This document shows, one piece after another, positions 1 to 12,856 of a stretch of 64,000 nt of DNA. The DNA comes from Tretioscincus oriximinensis (Eukaryota > Chordata > Lepidosauria > Squamata > Gymnophthalmidae): NCBI GenBank assembly GCA_022410635.1, contig JAJVDF010000238.1, positions 1,064,773 to 1,128,772 on the forward strand, written 5' to 3'. The notes under the pieces are model-generated. The model did not search any database and had not been told where the DNA came from. It saw only the letters and a list, made by a program, of their open reading frames with translations. Each line of letters begins with the position of its first letter. Position 1 is the first letter of the stretch. The position numbers were made by a program, and so were the translations under genes.

Positions 1-864
1 TTTATTAAAACTAAACAGAGGGTGATTGATTGAACATGATCAAACTGAATGGTTCAATTTGAACTGTTCTAAAATGACTATCAGCACAGGCTACATACAG
101 AAATGCGTCATTTTGCCCAGAATTGTACAATTTTCATCAAGCCCAGCCTGTTCAATCTAGAACAAAGTTAAATATGTTCCTAATGGTTCTAGATTAAAAT
201 AAAATGGAATTTGTTTCAATTTGAACCAAATTTCCAACTTTCAATTTGTGTTCCATCTCATTATATGCATAGAATTTTAGATACCTGTGTTCAGGTCTTA
301 ACTGTTTAGCAAGTTTTTTCCAGCAGTACTTTTGAAGAGTTTCAGTATCATTTAAAAAAAAACTTTCAAGGATTTAATGCAAAAGTTCAGATCACGTATG
401 AAATATAACTGACATAAATAATCTCTAAGATGTTTTGTTTTATTTGGTGAGACAAATAAGGAATGGAATCCCATTTAAACTATAGCTTAAGGCATTGGCT
501 AGGCACTCAAATGTTTGCTGCAAGATAGTTTATGATTCCCTGGAAGGGGCTCAAATGGAAGGGCTCAAATTCCCAGAATTTATATAACTTTTGTAATAAG
601 ATCAATAGCTACCCTCTACCATATAAATTACACTTGGCATTTGAACCTATTATAGGTTCAAAACAGAAACACACTGAACATCAGGGCCATTTATTAAGCG
701 TTTGTTAAATGATTTTGTGTCAANATGTAGAAGTTATAAAATGCAAAACACCTGCGCCCCAGAGATTAAAGAGATACTACTGTTTCCTAAGCGATTGGAT
801 TTTTTTCCTACAAAATATCAGTCATCCTACTCTAGGGTTCCCACATAAAAACCAGCTTCTAATG
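1..864. other. Intergenic, no supported feature
   Basis: AT-rich DNA with no convincing exon, RNA gene or repeat boundary. The reading frames here are short and show no recognisable protein family. Confidence 0.5.
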
Positions 865-1043
865 CAGACCTGGGCAAGGGGCGGCCCGAGGGCCACATGC
901 GGTCCTCCTACTGTCTCTGACCGGCCCGCCCCTCTTAGCTCAGAGTTATATACAGTATTGGGTAGAACTATATTAATCCGGCCCTCTAAAACCACCCCAA
1001 TTTCTCATGCGGCCCCTTGGGAAAAATTAATTGCCCACCCCTG
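865..1043. mobile_element. hAT-like MITE with 8-bp target-site duplication
   Basis: The element begins CAGACCTGGGCAA and ends TTGCCCACCCCTG, imperfect terminal inverted repeats matching at 10 of 13 positions. It is flanked on both sides by the same 8 bases, TTCTAATG (857-864 and 1044-1051). CAG...CTG ends with an 8-bp duplication are the known signature of hAT transposons. The interior (about 180 bp) is GC-rich and codes for nothing, so this is a non-autonomous copy. The reading frame that crosses it is a chance frame. Confidence 0.85.
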
Positions 1044-1292
1044 TTCTAATGCCTGCTGCACGTGGGAAGTAAGTAACTTTTTCTCACCCCTTAGTAGTGC
1101 AAATCTCTATTCCAGTTTGTATACAGAAGCCCTATTAAGGTTGGACTCACATTTATCTATTTGAAATAGTTCCGGATGAACTGTTGCTCTATTTAGATTG
1201 GTCCTATAGTTGGCACTTTAGGAGAGAGAGTGATCTGTTTGGCATCCCTGTAGAGAACAGATAGACAAGTATAAGGCAGACTACTTCTTATA

Positions 1293-1437
1293 GGCTGCAT
1301 CCTNACATCACTTATTTATTCCACTATAACTGGATATTCCACAATAAAGCATGGATATTCTGGAATAAATTAATCCCCACAGTACTTTATTGTGGAATAT
1401 CCAACTATANTGGAATAAATGATGTGGGGATGCAGCC
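1293..1437. mobile_element. Palindromic MITE, family A (full copy)
   Basis: The left arm starts GGCTGCATCC and continues through TTATTCCACTATAACTGGAT. The right arm is close to its reverse complement and ends GGGGATGCAGCC. The arms meet near a short centre. Related copies lie at 25994-26126, 19397-19494 and (decayed) 61035-61108. No clear target-site duplication was found, so the superfamily is not assigned. Confidence 0.75.
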
Positions 1438-3723
1438 ACAGTCCAATCCCTAGTAGGAACTGATGCAATCAGCAGATGAGAGTCTCAAAGCAGAGATTTA
1501 CTGGGAAACAGATGAGTCAGACCTAGTCTTATTCTCTTCTGTAGGCCATCTCATGCAGCAGCAGATGCTACAGGGATTCTGATGATAATCTGACATGCCC
1601 CTTTATGGCAATTGGATGAAAACANGTCATGTCATGTGAAGACCTGATATAAAGCATTCCCACTTTCCAGGGAACGTATCTTAAANCTAACCTTGTGTGG
1701 TAAACTTTTAAGTTGACTGGACAAAGTTTAAGGTAAGCTTAAATATGCTTTTTGAGTGATTAGGGAGTAGTCAAATGATTAACAATGTGAATACTGTATT
1801 CCAGCTATTTGCTTGGACTAGTCCCCAGTCTCAAAGTGTGAAAACAGGTATAAGAATGCTTCTGGGATGACTGGAGGGTGGTGAGATATTTCACAATGCA
1901 AATGCAACATTTCAGTTAATTGCCTATACTGATCCACGGTCACAGTGCAAATCCTCCCTAAGATTTCAAAGCCAGTACTTGCAATAGGAAGCAGATCTTG
2001 TTTTGATTCAGAAACAAAGAACCTGAACATTTGGCAGGTAATGACAGCTTATCCCTTCTTTAGCTTCTAACAGCTTACCAGTAATTGCAAGATGGTTTAT
2101 TTTGGCATTTGACCAACTTCAGAAAGCATCACNTGAGCATCCATTCGTTCCTTGCTACTGTATTTTGCAGATGCCATTATCACAGTTCTGAATCGTAAAG
2201 GCAATAACATCTTTCTGTCTGGATGATTTCGTAGGCAGTAGCTTTTCCTCTGCGTTCCTTTTTATTACTATCATTTTACTGCTGTTTTAATGTTTGGGTA
2301 AATCTCTAGTTGGATCCCTCCAGTGTTTGTTATTTTGCTCTTCACAGCCATAATGTTATACATCCTAAATTGATTACTGTTTTCTACTGCATGGATTCAT
2401 CAATTTCCAGATACATAAATCATCATGATATTCTTTTATTACTTTGAATCTTTTTTCTTTTCTATTTCTTTCCCATTCTTCTACTTCTTTCCCATGGCTT
2501 GCTATAGTTTTTTCCAGTTCTTGTATTAATGTGATTATCAGTCTGTGTTCCCACAGTGGTGAAGGAAGTGGTTTTGGGAACTGTGAAGTGAATTAAACAC
2601 CATCTGCCATTTTCTTCCTTTTCATTGTCTGCACNAGATTCACACTGGCTTCTGATGTCAGCAGCCACATTGGTTGGGTAATCTGTTTTCAGAGTGTCCC
2701 ATTCCTTTTTTTAATGTATCTGAGTTTTACACAAATCTATAATTACAAAAAATTACTACAGATATTCAGTTTTCAACAAAACTAGTACCCTCCCCCCCTC
2801 TCAGTGCACAGTGCCATTTGCACAGAGACACTCCCAGAACATAGTTAATACAAATTGGGAAAAACAGCACCTGTGTCTTTTTTGAGGGAAAACTCTGTTC
2901 AGGTAACATGTGGCTTTGCAAACAACACAATGCAAAAGNGCCCCCCCGCCTGTGGATTATAGGGGAACTGCATGCGCCCAGTGCAAAACCAGTATTCACT
3001 TCAATTTTTCGCCTAGTGAGAATGCAACCTGATATTAGGTACAGAGAGATAGAGAGATAGATAACTATGCACTAATAGATTGATATGCCTGCCTACTGCT
3101 AAGCAATTGTGTTTTACTTCCTTGTTTTATTTATTTCATTCCTATCCTCCTACATGCAAAGATCTCAGGGGTGGCCCAAAGCAGAATAAACATAAAAAGA
3201 GTTAAAATTAAAAATGATAAAATATCATAAAAATGGAACATTGCTTGCTTGGGTTATGGAGAACAGTCTCCTCTCATCCAGAAGCTAGAGTATCTCTGTA
3301 TTTTTATAAAGAAGAGTAGGGAGCTCATAAACAGAAGGCGTGATGCTCCAGTCTTGTGGTTTCCAAATTGACTGATGTTCACATGGCCTCACCTTCTTTC
3401 TTGAATGACAGCAGACTCTTTCAGAGAGGAGGTAACAACCTGTAGTTCTGTTGATCTGATTTGTAGCAATTTAAAATGTGTACTACAATGCTTTTCTCAT
3501 GAAGGTCGTTTCTGCACTTACCTGTTGGGGTGGTGGCCCAGGTCAGAAGAGAGGTAACATGTGATACTTGCCATAAGGGTTGTTTTGGCTTCGCAAAGCA
3601 CAGAGCCCTTTAGTAGGCCCCTGAGGTTAACTAGAGTTTAGGATGTTTTAATAGTGTATGCTAGGATAATTAGGATGATATTCTTGCCCTGCTATTATCA
3701 GTTTCTTTCTCTGGTCTTTTTAA
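1438..3723. other. Intergenic, little recognisable
   Basis: AT-rich DNA. The only repeat-like piece seen is a degraded SINE/LINE tail near 3125-3240 (listed separately). No exon or RNA gene is supported. Confidence 0.4.
3125..3240 (-). repeat. Decayed retroposon tail (TTTATTTATTT...TCTCAGGGGTGGCC)
   Basis: TTTATTTATTT is followed by a degraded form of the 'CCCTATACCCAAAGGTCTCAGGGCGGCC' module that recurs at 5324, 12393, 13146, 27377, 29352 and 46800. Here it reads on the minus strand. Family is uncertain. Confidence 0.45.
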
Positions 3724-3920
3724 GGTTGACCAAATGACCCCTTTTTTAGGGGGTAGAAACCCGTTTTTGGAGTGCCTCACAGGCTTTGCTGAGAAAAAGT
3801 TTTTTCAAAAAAAGTTTTTTTTAAAAAAAGTTTTTTTATTTTTTATTTTCTTCAGGAAAAAACAGAACGCAANGCAAAAACGGGTCCCCCCTCCCCCCAA
3901 AAGGGGTCATCTGGTCAGCC
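3724..3920. mobile_element. Palindromic MITE, family B, copy 1
   Basis: Begins GGTTGACCAAATGACCCCTTTT and ends AAAAGGGGTCATCTGGTCAGCC. The two arms are near reverse complements joined by a run of A and T. Copies at 16767-16964 and 58828-59034 show the same ends, each flanked by TA. Here the right side has TA but the left flank reads AA, probably a later mutation. The element has no coding capacity. Confidence 0.8.
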
Positions 3921-5323
3921 TAGTCTTTGGTCATGCCTTAATTTTTCTCNAGAGACAGTGTCTAATTATCTGTGTTTGTGAATAACCGCATTTATGTAAG
4001 TGCCNGTGTGCACAGTCAGAATGTGTAAGTTTTGATATAAGCAAACTTTGCAAACAATAAAGGGCTCTGCTTTCTCTTCTCTCTTCAACCCTAGCTGTGA
4101 TGTATGTCTGTACTTGACCTCCACAATTCTTCACTTACCATCCATGGGCTGTTCCAAATGAAACAACCACAAAATCCCTGAAGAAGACCAACTGCAAACC
4201 CTAATCTGGAACAATTCCTGTGATGACCCTGAAGTTTGTGGTGATCCTCAGAAGCAAGCCAGCCACAACAGTCAGGAACAAAAGTTCCTCATCTTGGGGA
4301 CACATTCCAGCAGCACACTTTTTATATCAATTAAATCCTAGAAAAACAAATTATGTCTTCCATATTGCTTTATGGTTCAATTTACCAAATTTCGCTATTT
4401 TGTTAGCCTTTTTTAAAGAGATTTTCAAGTCTGTGACAGGAAGGACCCCATATTTGAATTAGTGTGGGCTTCAAATGAACAACTAATACCCTTCTTGTCT
4501 TGTCTTACTCTGAATTTTGTGTTAATACCTATTTCCAATAACTGTGGCTGCTTGAATACAATCATTTGTACTTGGAAGATAATAAGGATACTTTTGTATA
4601 TTCCATTCTGGACTGGAACATTTTATTTCCAACCTTACACAAATACTCAACAAAGATCAACAAATCTACACAAAAAATCCTTTGTGTAAACATTTNCGCA
4701 TGTATAGCTTTGGTAATTGTTAACAATCTGAGTCAGTGACACAGTCTGTTTGCTTTAGATAAAAGTGTGTGCACCTTAGTTGTTTGCAAATTCATTTGTA
4801 TAATCCTTGATGTGTTTTTAAAACTCTATAAACATCTAAGCCCTGTAAGATGTAATTTATTTTGATCGTTCAGTTTATTTTTTAGGATGTGATTGTGCAC
4901 ACATTTATTTGACTTGGGCAGAACATTCTGCATTATTTTGCCTCAGTTAGCTAACTATTTCCCCTTTGGAAAGGTTTTTAACCATAANTTCTTCGCTTTG
5001 GAAAAAAATATTGAAAACGTCAATGGAAAATAAGGTTAATTATTTAACCATTTCAATTCATGAGAGAATAGAAACATTGGGTATGAGAATATGTGAGAAA
5101 GGATGTTATTTGGTTGAAGTTTGAACCAGCAGAGCTCCTCTTATGTTTTTAACNAGCTCCGAAATGAAATGTAAATAAAGGATGAAAGAGGATCAGAATA
5201 AAAAATTGAGCTACTAGATATGCTGAGGCTTGCCCTCATGGCCTAGCCATTCCTTTGTCTGTCTCAAATTAAAGAACACATCATAGACCAACACAGGAAA
5301 TTCTTGAGGGTATTAGCTGCTAA
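3921..5323. other. Intergenic, no supported feature
   Basis: No exon or RNA gene recognised. An AATAAA followed by a CT-rich stretch near 4057-4085 could belong to an old LTR, but no matching second LTR, primer-binding site or duplication was seen. Confidence 0.4.
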
Positions 5324-5395
5324 ATTTATTTATTTATTTATACCCTGCCCTATAACCAAAGGTCTCAGGGTGGCCAACAATAAAAACAGGAATAC
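5324..5395 (-). repeat. Retroposon 3' tail module
   Basis: (TTTA)n followed by TACCCTGCCCTATAACC and AAGGTCTCAGGGTGGCCAAC, read on the minus strand. It is one of at least seven copies of this tail in the window. Confidence 0.65.
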
Positions 5396-6469
5396 AAAAT
5401 TGACATTAAAAACAGTATTAAAAAGTATCTAGAAGTATCAACAATCACGATCAACCTAGACAGCTTCTCAGATATAGAATAGGATGAAGTCTCTCTCCCT
5501 CATCTATTCCTATCCATGTCTAGAAGAGACAAATACAGTGGCTAATCTTCAGATTTGACTAAAGTTACTACACTGAAAACCAGATAGTTAAATATTGGTG
5601 ATGAATTTCATAAAAACAACTTTTTGCATTTCTCCTTGGCTGCTGATTCAAGGTCACAGTTCANTTGTAACTTACAGAACAGGAACAATACTGTCAGGTA
5701 TTTTATTGAAACTCAGCTTCATCTGTCCTCTAACTCAGCTGTAATGAATTCATAACATAAAGAAGGATCATGACTAATTAGCAGGTGGATTACTGTTAGC
5801 ATTGTCACTTTCTCTATTAATACTTAAACTGACATTTTGGAAGGCTTACTCAAATCTACTGTATTTATTGGAGGGAGAAAACTATGTGAGTTTAAGACTT
5901 AGATTTTTTATTTTTTAAATCAGTGCATTATGGGATGTCTGGAGCCTGATTTGCACTTGGACTTCTTTTTATTCCAGAAAGTGTTCTAAGCTGCCTGCTA
6001 TCCAGATGCCATTCTAGATTAGCACAAGTCCTGCCATGGCATCTGGACAACAGGCCCCTTAGACCATTTTCTGGAATAGCATAAGATCAAGAATGCGGTT
6101 TGGGGTGTTAAAATACGAATAGATTGTTCTGCAAGCTCACAGCCAGTGGTCCATCACTGACATGCAGCTTTAAAATACGGATCATAGTCATCTTTGAGAG
6201 AGGCCAAATTTTTGCTAAGGGTCCAGGAAGCAAGTGGGAGCCCTATAAGACATTTAGTTAATTATTGACGTTGGCATCCCATCATGTGAAAACTTCATAC
6301 AAGGTTATCATCTTGATACCTTATGAAGGACTTATCTCCCTTTCTCCCCTTCTCTGCTAGGGTGGGCAGTGTCTTCTAGCTTATTCCTTGGCCTTAGACT
6401 ACAGCGCTTGTGACCTTTAATCACTGAGGTCACTGCATTCTTCTATCCCCTAGGAAGCTCTTTTTTGCC

Positions 6470-6815
6470 TTATAGTTTCAACCCACTGCTTTTGTGGGTT
6501 TGGTGGCATTCCACTTTGCTTTGATAATGATAGGCATATAGCCGTGGCTCATTGCTTTCTTTACAGATGCTTCTGCAGATTCTTTGGAATGGAAAATCTT
6601 GGTGTTCTGTAGTATTCACTGCCCTTGAGAGACTTCCAAGCCCTCCACAGGTGGCTTGAGAAAAGAATACATAAAGCATCACAGAGTTGGGCTATCTTGT
6701 GCAAATCATCTTCTATTGATGCACAAATGTCTTTTGCTACTCCAATGGGCCACAAGGAAGGTGCTCTTATGGAAGCTCCTACACCAGGCATCTCCTGCAG
6801 TATGAATGAAGACAT
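6470..6815 (-). pseudogene. Decayed coding remnant, family unknown
   Basis: On the minus strand two overlapping frames read as protein-like sequence that appears to be one product broken by a frameshift. The first (6561-6815) contains PIGVAKDICASIEDDLHKIA and SEYYRTPRFSIPKN. The second (6470-6682) ends near ECHQTHKSSGLKL. Composition is even and stops are rare for about 340 bp, unlike surrounding intergenic DNA. I do not recognise the family. A transposon gag-like or recombinase-like protein is one possibility; chance frames are another. Confidence 0.3.
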
Positions 6816-8014
6816 AGCTCAATTGTGTTCCTTTGGACAGTCCTTAAAAATGAAATTCTGATAATAATTTAATAATAATAAGATTCCAGTTTCTAAGAGC
6901 TTCACCTAGTATGGCCAGTAGCCAAGGAATATGGAAATCCAGGAAACTTCAAAGAACAATTAGTTTAAATATGTATTATTTTTGAATTTCAGTCTATCAA
7001 ATACTTAAATGCAACATGAACTATGTAGGGGAATCACAAGAGTTTTAAGATCCAGGGCTCAAGGAGAAGGCCTTCTGGTAGTTCCTCCCTTTTCAGGGAA
7101 GCAACAGGTAGGGGTATGTAGGAGGTTGGCAACTGGTTCATGTAATGCTAATGAAGCTTCAATGGTGCCCAACATTGTTTGAAAGGAGGCTAGTCCACTG
7201 GAGCCACATTCCTTCATATAACTCCTGTCATAAAAATTGACCCAAATTCTAGGACCATATACAAGTCTAAATCATTCATGGTCTATTAACCGACCTGAGC
7301 TGGGAACTATTACATTTTGCCTTTCATAAACAACCAGTATGACTTTGCTGTAAAGGACTGTTTTTATAGTTGAAGAAACACTGAATATATTATATTGCTC
7401 ACTCCCCACACTGCTGTGAGGCAAAAGAAACAGAAAGAGAACTGGAGAACCCATGAGCTTTATATTATTACATTCTGGTACCTCTTTATAAATGTATGTT
7501 TGCTTAAAACCTTACAGTTCCCTGTCAGCCGTAATTAAACTTGTNTATAAATTTGCACTTCTTCTGACAAGTACAAGAGAACTCATGAAATCTCTAAAGG
7601 AAATAGTTGCTGGCTTGTGCCGTTCAAGACTTTTAATTATTTCTTTGTTTTGTGCTCCCACAGAATGAAGGAACACTTCAGCCTTTAAAAAGAGTATTAT
7701 ATCATTAAGAAATGTCACTATGGGAGGGATCACCAATAAATAAAAGATAGAAAGGCACTTCTGCTTGACACAATAAATTAATGTGGCTATTGCAGTACCT
7801 CACACACTTTTCAGAGGAGGTTTATATTTTCTTTATAATGAATAGTGAATCCACAAATCTCACGCATCCACTCTCCCTTTCAAAATGCATAATTCGCAAA
7901 ACTAGGAATAACTAAACTATGATACTTCAGATGTCATTGAAACACTGAATGTTAAAATATTCACCCCAAAGTCTCACTTCTGAACAGGGGTGATCTGGCC
8001 ACATGTTACCCATG

Positions 8015-8310
8015 CTCTGATAATTTCCAGATTGGAGTATTGTAAAGCATTCTATCTGGCTGCCAATTTGCTACTGAGCCCAATTCAAGGTGTTCGTTTA
8101 ATCTATAAGCTCTAAATATCTTGGGCCCCAAATATCTGAAGGAATGTCTTCTCCCATATCAATCTTCCTGTGCCTTAAGATCTGCAGAGGAGGCCCCTCC
8201 TGGTTGTACTACCTCTCTCAGCAACAAAACAAGTGGAGACCTGGGGCAGGGTCTTCATTGGGGTGACTCCCAGACTATGAAATAGTTTCCCCCTTGAGGT
8301 ATATCAATTA
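8015..8310 (+). mobile_element. L2-like LINE fragment (end of ORF2)
   Basis: Broken plus-strand frames resemble the C-terminal part of L2-type ORF2: a piece around 'LLPYQSSCALRSAEEAP', then a degraded 'DYEIVSP' where intact copies have a WNSLP-like motif. The same order of motifs is seen at 31930-32390 and, better preserved, at 62580-63240. Heavily mutated. Confidence 0.55.
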
Positions 8311-9357
8311 TATATTGTATTCATTTTGAACTTGAAGATATACTTCTTTAACCTGGTCTTTAGTTGAAGAATTAGCTTTCCCTTCCCTACTTTCAGGTAC
8401 AATGTTAATTTTGTATTTTTGCTTTTATTATTCAGTACCACGAGATATTCTGCTATAGGATATAGGAATAAATAAATATTAAAATTAACAAAGCCAATTA
8501 GCAAGGCACTCAGTGCAGGGCACCATTAGCCACAAAACTGTATTTTAACCATCTTTAGAATAGGGTTTAGTTTTTTNAAAAAATAAAGACTAGGGTTTAG
8601 TTTAAAAGAACAACAAGACATTGAAGATGAAGATAAACGGTATAGCTGTACCCAAGAGTGAAGATTCAGAAGCCAAAGTGTATAGCTATTTTTAACTAGA
8701 TCCCCAAAGCTGTATAATCTTGGTGCCTGGTATATCTCAGAAGCAGAATTGCTTCTAAGTCAGACAGGATTCATAGCTATTAAAATTTCAGGAACATCTG
8801 AAATGACATATTTTATCTGCTTTCAGAAGGCATAGGAAGTAAAAAATCTATTTCATAAATACTTCTCTCCATGGACTATAAAAACACAACAATAGTATAT
8901 AAGGTGTCTTTTTTACTACCACAAGGTGCCTAGCACCATCTGTCAATGAAGCCACTTAAGGCCCATTGCCTCAGAGATAAACCTGGGTGCAATGTAAAAT
9001 CAATAAATCATTTTATTATATTGAAGCTTTTATTAAAATAAGAAATTGACTTAAATAATTCTCCAGTTAATGGTGCACAGAGCACTTCTTAAAATGTTTT
9101 TATTGATTTTTATTGGTTTAAAAAACCAGAGACAGAGTGTGCTGTAAAATAAATACTATTTATCTTATATCCAAGGGCAAGGTTGTAGAATTCAAGGTTG
9201 TTTCTATATCTTTAATTATAAGGAATACCTACTTGAAACTATTCCTTCTTCACAGCTGCTTTTATAGGACTTTTTGCATTGGGCCTTAAAAGGCATAGAT
9301 TCAGTCATTCTTTGCATAGAATGTAAACATTTTCATCCTGCAAACTGCTGCCTTTAT

Positions 9358-9670
9358 CATAGAATCATAGAGTTGGATGGGACCTCCAGGGCCATTGGAT
9401 CCAACCCAATGCAGGACTCATTAAACCATTGCAGACAGATGACTGTCCAGCCTCTGTTTGAAGACTTCCAGTGAAGGCAAACTCATGCCTCCTATGGCAA
9501 CCTGTTCTACTGGTTTATCACCTTTACTGCTAGGAATTTTTTCTGATATCTATTCTAAATCTACTCCTTTGCAATTTCATCCCATTGTTTCTAGTCTTTC
9601 CATGTGCCATTGGGAACAATGCTGATCTCTCTGTTCTGTGACAGCCTTTGCTTCCCTTGATGTAACCAAT
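9358..9670 (-). mobile_element. CR1 LINE 3' fragment
   Basis: Starts with AGAATCATAGAGTTGGATGGGACCTCCAGGGCC, the reverse complement of the CR1 3' end widely seen in birds and reptiles. The minus-strand frame reads SKGCHRTERSALFPMAHGKT then DIRKN, matching the ORF2 C-terminus also seen at 63434-63985. Truncated at its 5' end. Confidence 0.85.
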
Positions 9671-9829
9671 TGCATATTTTCCACTTTTTCCATTGCTTTT
9701 TACTATGAGGTTTTGTTTTAGCTTGGTTGGGTCGGGATGGTCCTGTTCAGATTTCAAGCCATTCTGTGGCTTGTTCCACCTCATATTCTCATTCATAGTC
9801 ATCAGCTTGCTTTAAGCTTATCTTGTTGA

Positions 9830-9990
9830 GGGTTACCAGATAAAACCTTACACCTTTAATGGCTATAGAAGAGAGGATTTTTCATCAGGTGCAGCTGTAA
9901 CACCTGAATCACTTTGATTGTGGGTGGGGAATAATTTTTTCACACTCACTAAAGATATAAAGGTTTATTCCAGATTCTATCTGGTAACCC
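9830..9990. mobile_element. MITE with 13-bp perfect terminal inverted repeats
   Basis: Starts GGGTTACCAGATA and ends TATCTGGTAACCC, perfect inverted repeats 161 bp apart. The interior is non-coding. No convincing target-site duplication was found, so the superfamily is open. Confidence 0.65.
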
Positions 9991-12392
9991 CGATCTGGCT
10001 CCCAAAATCTGTTTTCAGAATAATCACTGGATGCCGTGTCTCAGTTCATTTCAGCCACTAATATTGCTTTTTANTGGTTATTTTCAAGCTTTTCAGAACA
10101 ACTTTGAGTGGAAAAGCTTTGTACCAAAAACTGTAACTTATTGTAAGGCGAGGCTGGGAAAAAGTATTCTATCTGGGCTTTATATCTATTTCTTGGGGGG
10201 AAAAGTTTCTTTGCTNGGAGTATGTGTGTGTGTTGTGTTACCTTAATGCTTGATGTTGATGGGAAGATCTATTAAAACTTAGACGTAGCCAGATCCTGTC
10301 TTTGGAAAGAACTGCATCCACAGCATCATGGAACAGGTCAAAGAACACATGGATCATCTGAACCCATCCCACTGAAGGATAAAAAGTGCTGTTCAACTCT
10401 GGTCACAACCTTTGCTTTCTTTAGTTCTCCTTCAATCCCAAAGGATGGCATTTACTCCAGAAAAAAAGTTCATTCTTCAGGATTGAAGATTTAAAAGTAA
10501 AAATGTAAACAGGATCTTAGTTGTACTTTTCACAAAGGTGCTGTTCCAACACATTTTAATTCAGTCCCAAAGAAATGGACTAAACCAAGAAAACATTTCC
10601 TTCCCCCTTTTTTAGTTCAATTGTTTAGGACAGAAAGAGTCTTCAGGTCCCTCCAGAAGTGCAACTAGGGCCTACCTACCCTTCTGCTGCTGTACAAATG
10701 GACAATTGCAGCTACAATTACCTACCTTTGCCAGCCTCTCCCCATCACAATCATCTAGTGAGGTGCAGAAAATGGCTGCCCTCTGGGATTGTTTCTTGCA
10801 TGTCACTCACTGACTTACATATTAGTATTTCAGGGAGTGTGTGATATTAGTTTGAATATTGAATATTGCTGGGAATGTGTTTGGTGTGGGGCTTTTAAAA
10901 TTAGTGTTATATCAGAAGCTAGTCCTCAGTGCTATATCCAGGCTCCAGTTGTACTGGACATTATTCTGTATTAGGGCATGTGGATGTGCCAGGATGAGAA
11001 AAGCAGGTCTATATTCCAGGATATAATCCAGAGTGAAGTACAATGTAGGAAGGACTTAAATTTGGCTCAAACTGTTCTTTCACCTTTTCCCAACCCATGT
11101 GATGTTAATATCTATCAGGAAGTCCAGCACACCTCCATTTTCACAGAAATGCTATGCCATTGATCGTCCCTTTGTGTGAGTCACTACCATTGTTTTTTCT
11201 ACTCATTCCCAAAATGTGATGAGTAATANGGGGGGAGGGGAGGGGAGGGAATGAAGGAAAAAACTATAACAATGAGAGAAAAAGAATTTCCATCTGCATT
11301 TCATCCATTTTTCAAAAACATCACCTTTGTGTTAGATAAAATGGAAGAAAATATTCGAGGCTCCGTTCACTTTCAGTGCTGATCAAATATGGATTAAAGT
11401 TGGATCTTAACAAATGGAATCCTCACAACTTCACTTTATAGTCCCAAAGAATGAAATTTAAATTATTTAGTTCAGAAAGTTGGATTAAGCATCTTCAAGA
11501 CTCAAAATGAACTGAAAATGATTTAAAATTAAAGATGTGACCACAGCTCATAACCAAAGCTAGGTTGAGATTTTCAGTAAACGGAAGTTTTCCTTTTACC
11601 TATTCTCCTATACGGGCAACCCATCCTACCCTGGAATTGGTTGTAGATAAGGCAAAATAGGGCTCATTGCACATCTGTGATGATGTATTACAATATTTGT
11701 AATACAAATACTTATTTGGCTGTGGATTTTTAAAAAGAGATCCATGTTTAAACAGGGTGTTAGTTTTTAAGGGGTGTCAGTGGAGGAGTCAAACAAAAAG
11801 CCAACATTTCTGTGAGCTGTAAGTTTATTGAAATCAGATGCAGGCAGAGTTATCTCAGCATGAGACACTAATTAAGCAATCAATCAAAGAATGAAAAGCA
11901 TGGCCAATGGTTTCACTACAGCTTATAAACCCCTTCGTTGCTCCTCCCTGAGCATAACTAATGACTGAATCATAGCCAATAAATAAAAAGATGACTGGAG
12001 TGTGAAAAAGCAGAAAAGCAGCAAGCAAAAAGTGAAAGCAAAAAAGGTTAACCCTTTCACAACCCTGACAATAAGGTGCCCTGTCTTGCTCTGCAATCTA
12101 GTGCGACACTCTGGGGGCCATTCTGGAGGATTGAGGTTTGCTTTATTGCTCCCTATGCCACGTAGAAAAGTATGGAAAGCCCCATCTGTTTTCTTGTAAG
12201 TACTATACTTCAGCAGCATGCTGTAAATCTGGGGTTTTTTCCACTATAATAGAACAGCATGGATCAACTACCAAAATGATCTCCAAAACTAAGAATATGA
12301 TGGGCTTGATTAATGTAAATGTGAAATCCCATGAATTAGCTAATTTAGGGCGATTTAAAAAAAGACAGCAATGACATAGTTGGCAAAAGAAT
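9991..12392. other. Intergenic, no supported gene
   Basis: Contains a short G-rich run (about 11228-11250) and possibly a decayed copy of the ~100-bp dispersed repeat described at 28025 (10970-11050). No exon or RNA gene supported. Confidence 0.4.
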
Positions 12393-12475
12393 GTATTTAT
12401 TTATTTATTTACATTTTTATACCGACGGTCTCAGGGTGGTTAACAATAAAAACACAGCATATTAAAAACAACCCC
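12393..12475 (-). repeat. Retroposon 3' tail module
   Basis: TTTATTTATTTATTTACATTTTTATACCGACGGTCTCAGGGTGGTTAACAATAAAAACA, the minus-strand version of the tail seen in plus orientation at 13146-13238. Confidence 0.65.
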
Positions 12476-12856
12476 ATCTAAAAATTGGGGGAATTGCCTG
12501 AAGGATGGAACATCACAGTTTACATGACTAGCTCTACCCAGCCCCTGGTTTGAAATTTCTATACAAAAGGTGACTATTTTTAGTCCAACACTAAATCACA
12601 CTGGATATTTGATTGGGAGGATGAATGAGGGTAGGATCTGTACAAAGTACTTTTCTAATGCTGCACATGATCGACACTTCCAGTGGCATTTGGGGATTGC
12701 CTGCCTGTATTCCAGGTGAAGTAGAAATATTTGCCTACCAAAATTCCAAGGTCCTCCAGAGGTTCTCACTTTCTCTGGTGTTAATGCAGCCAGAGTTACT
12801 CAGCAGAGAAGAGAAGAAAAAGGAAAGTGCATTGTGTTCTTGAAAGTGCCATTACA

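Larger units (their letters stand above)
5396..9357. other. Intergenic, two decayed coding remnants only
   Basis: Apart from the remnants listed at 6470-6815 and 8015-8310, this stretch shows no supported gene or repeat. Confidence 0.4.

Noticed and set aside
4050..4140. Possible LTR end (AATAAA then CT-rich sequence)
   Set aside because: No second LTR, TG...CA borders, primer-binding site or flanking duplication could be established.
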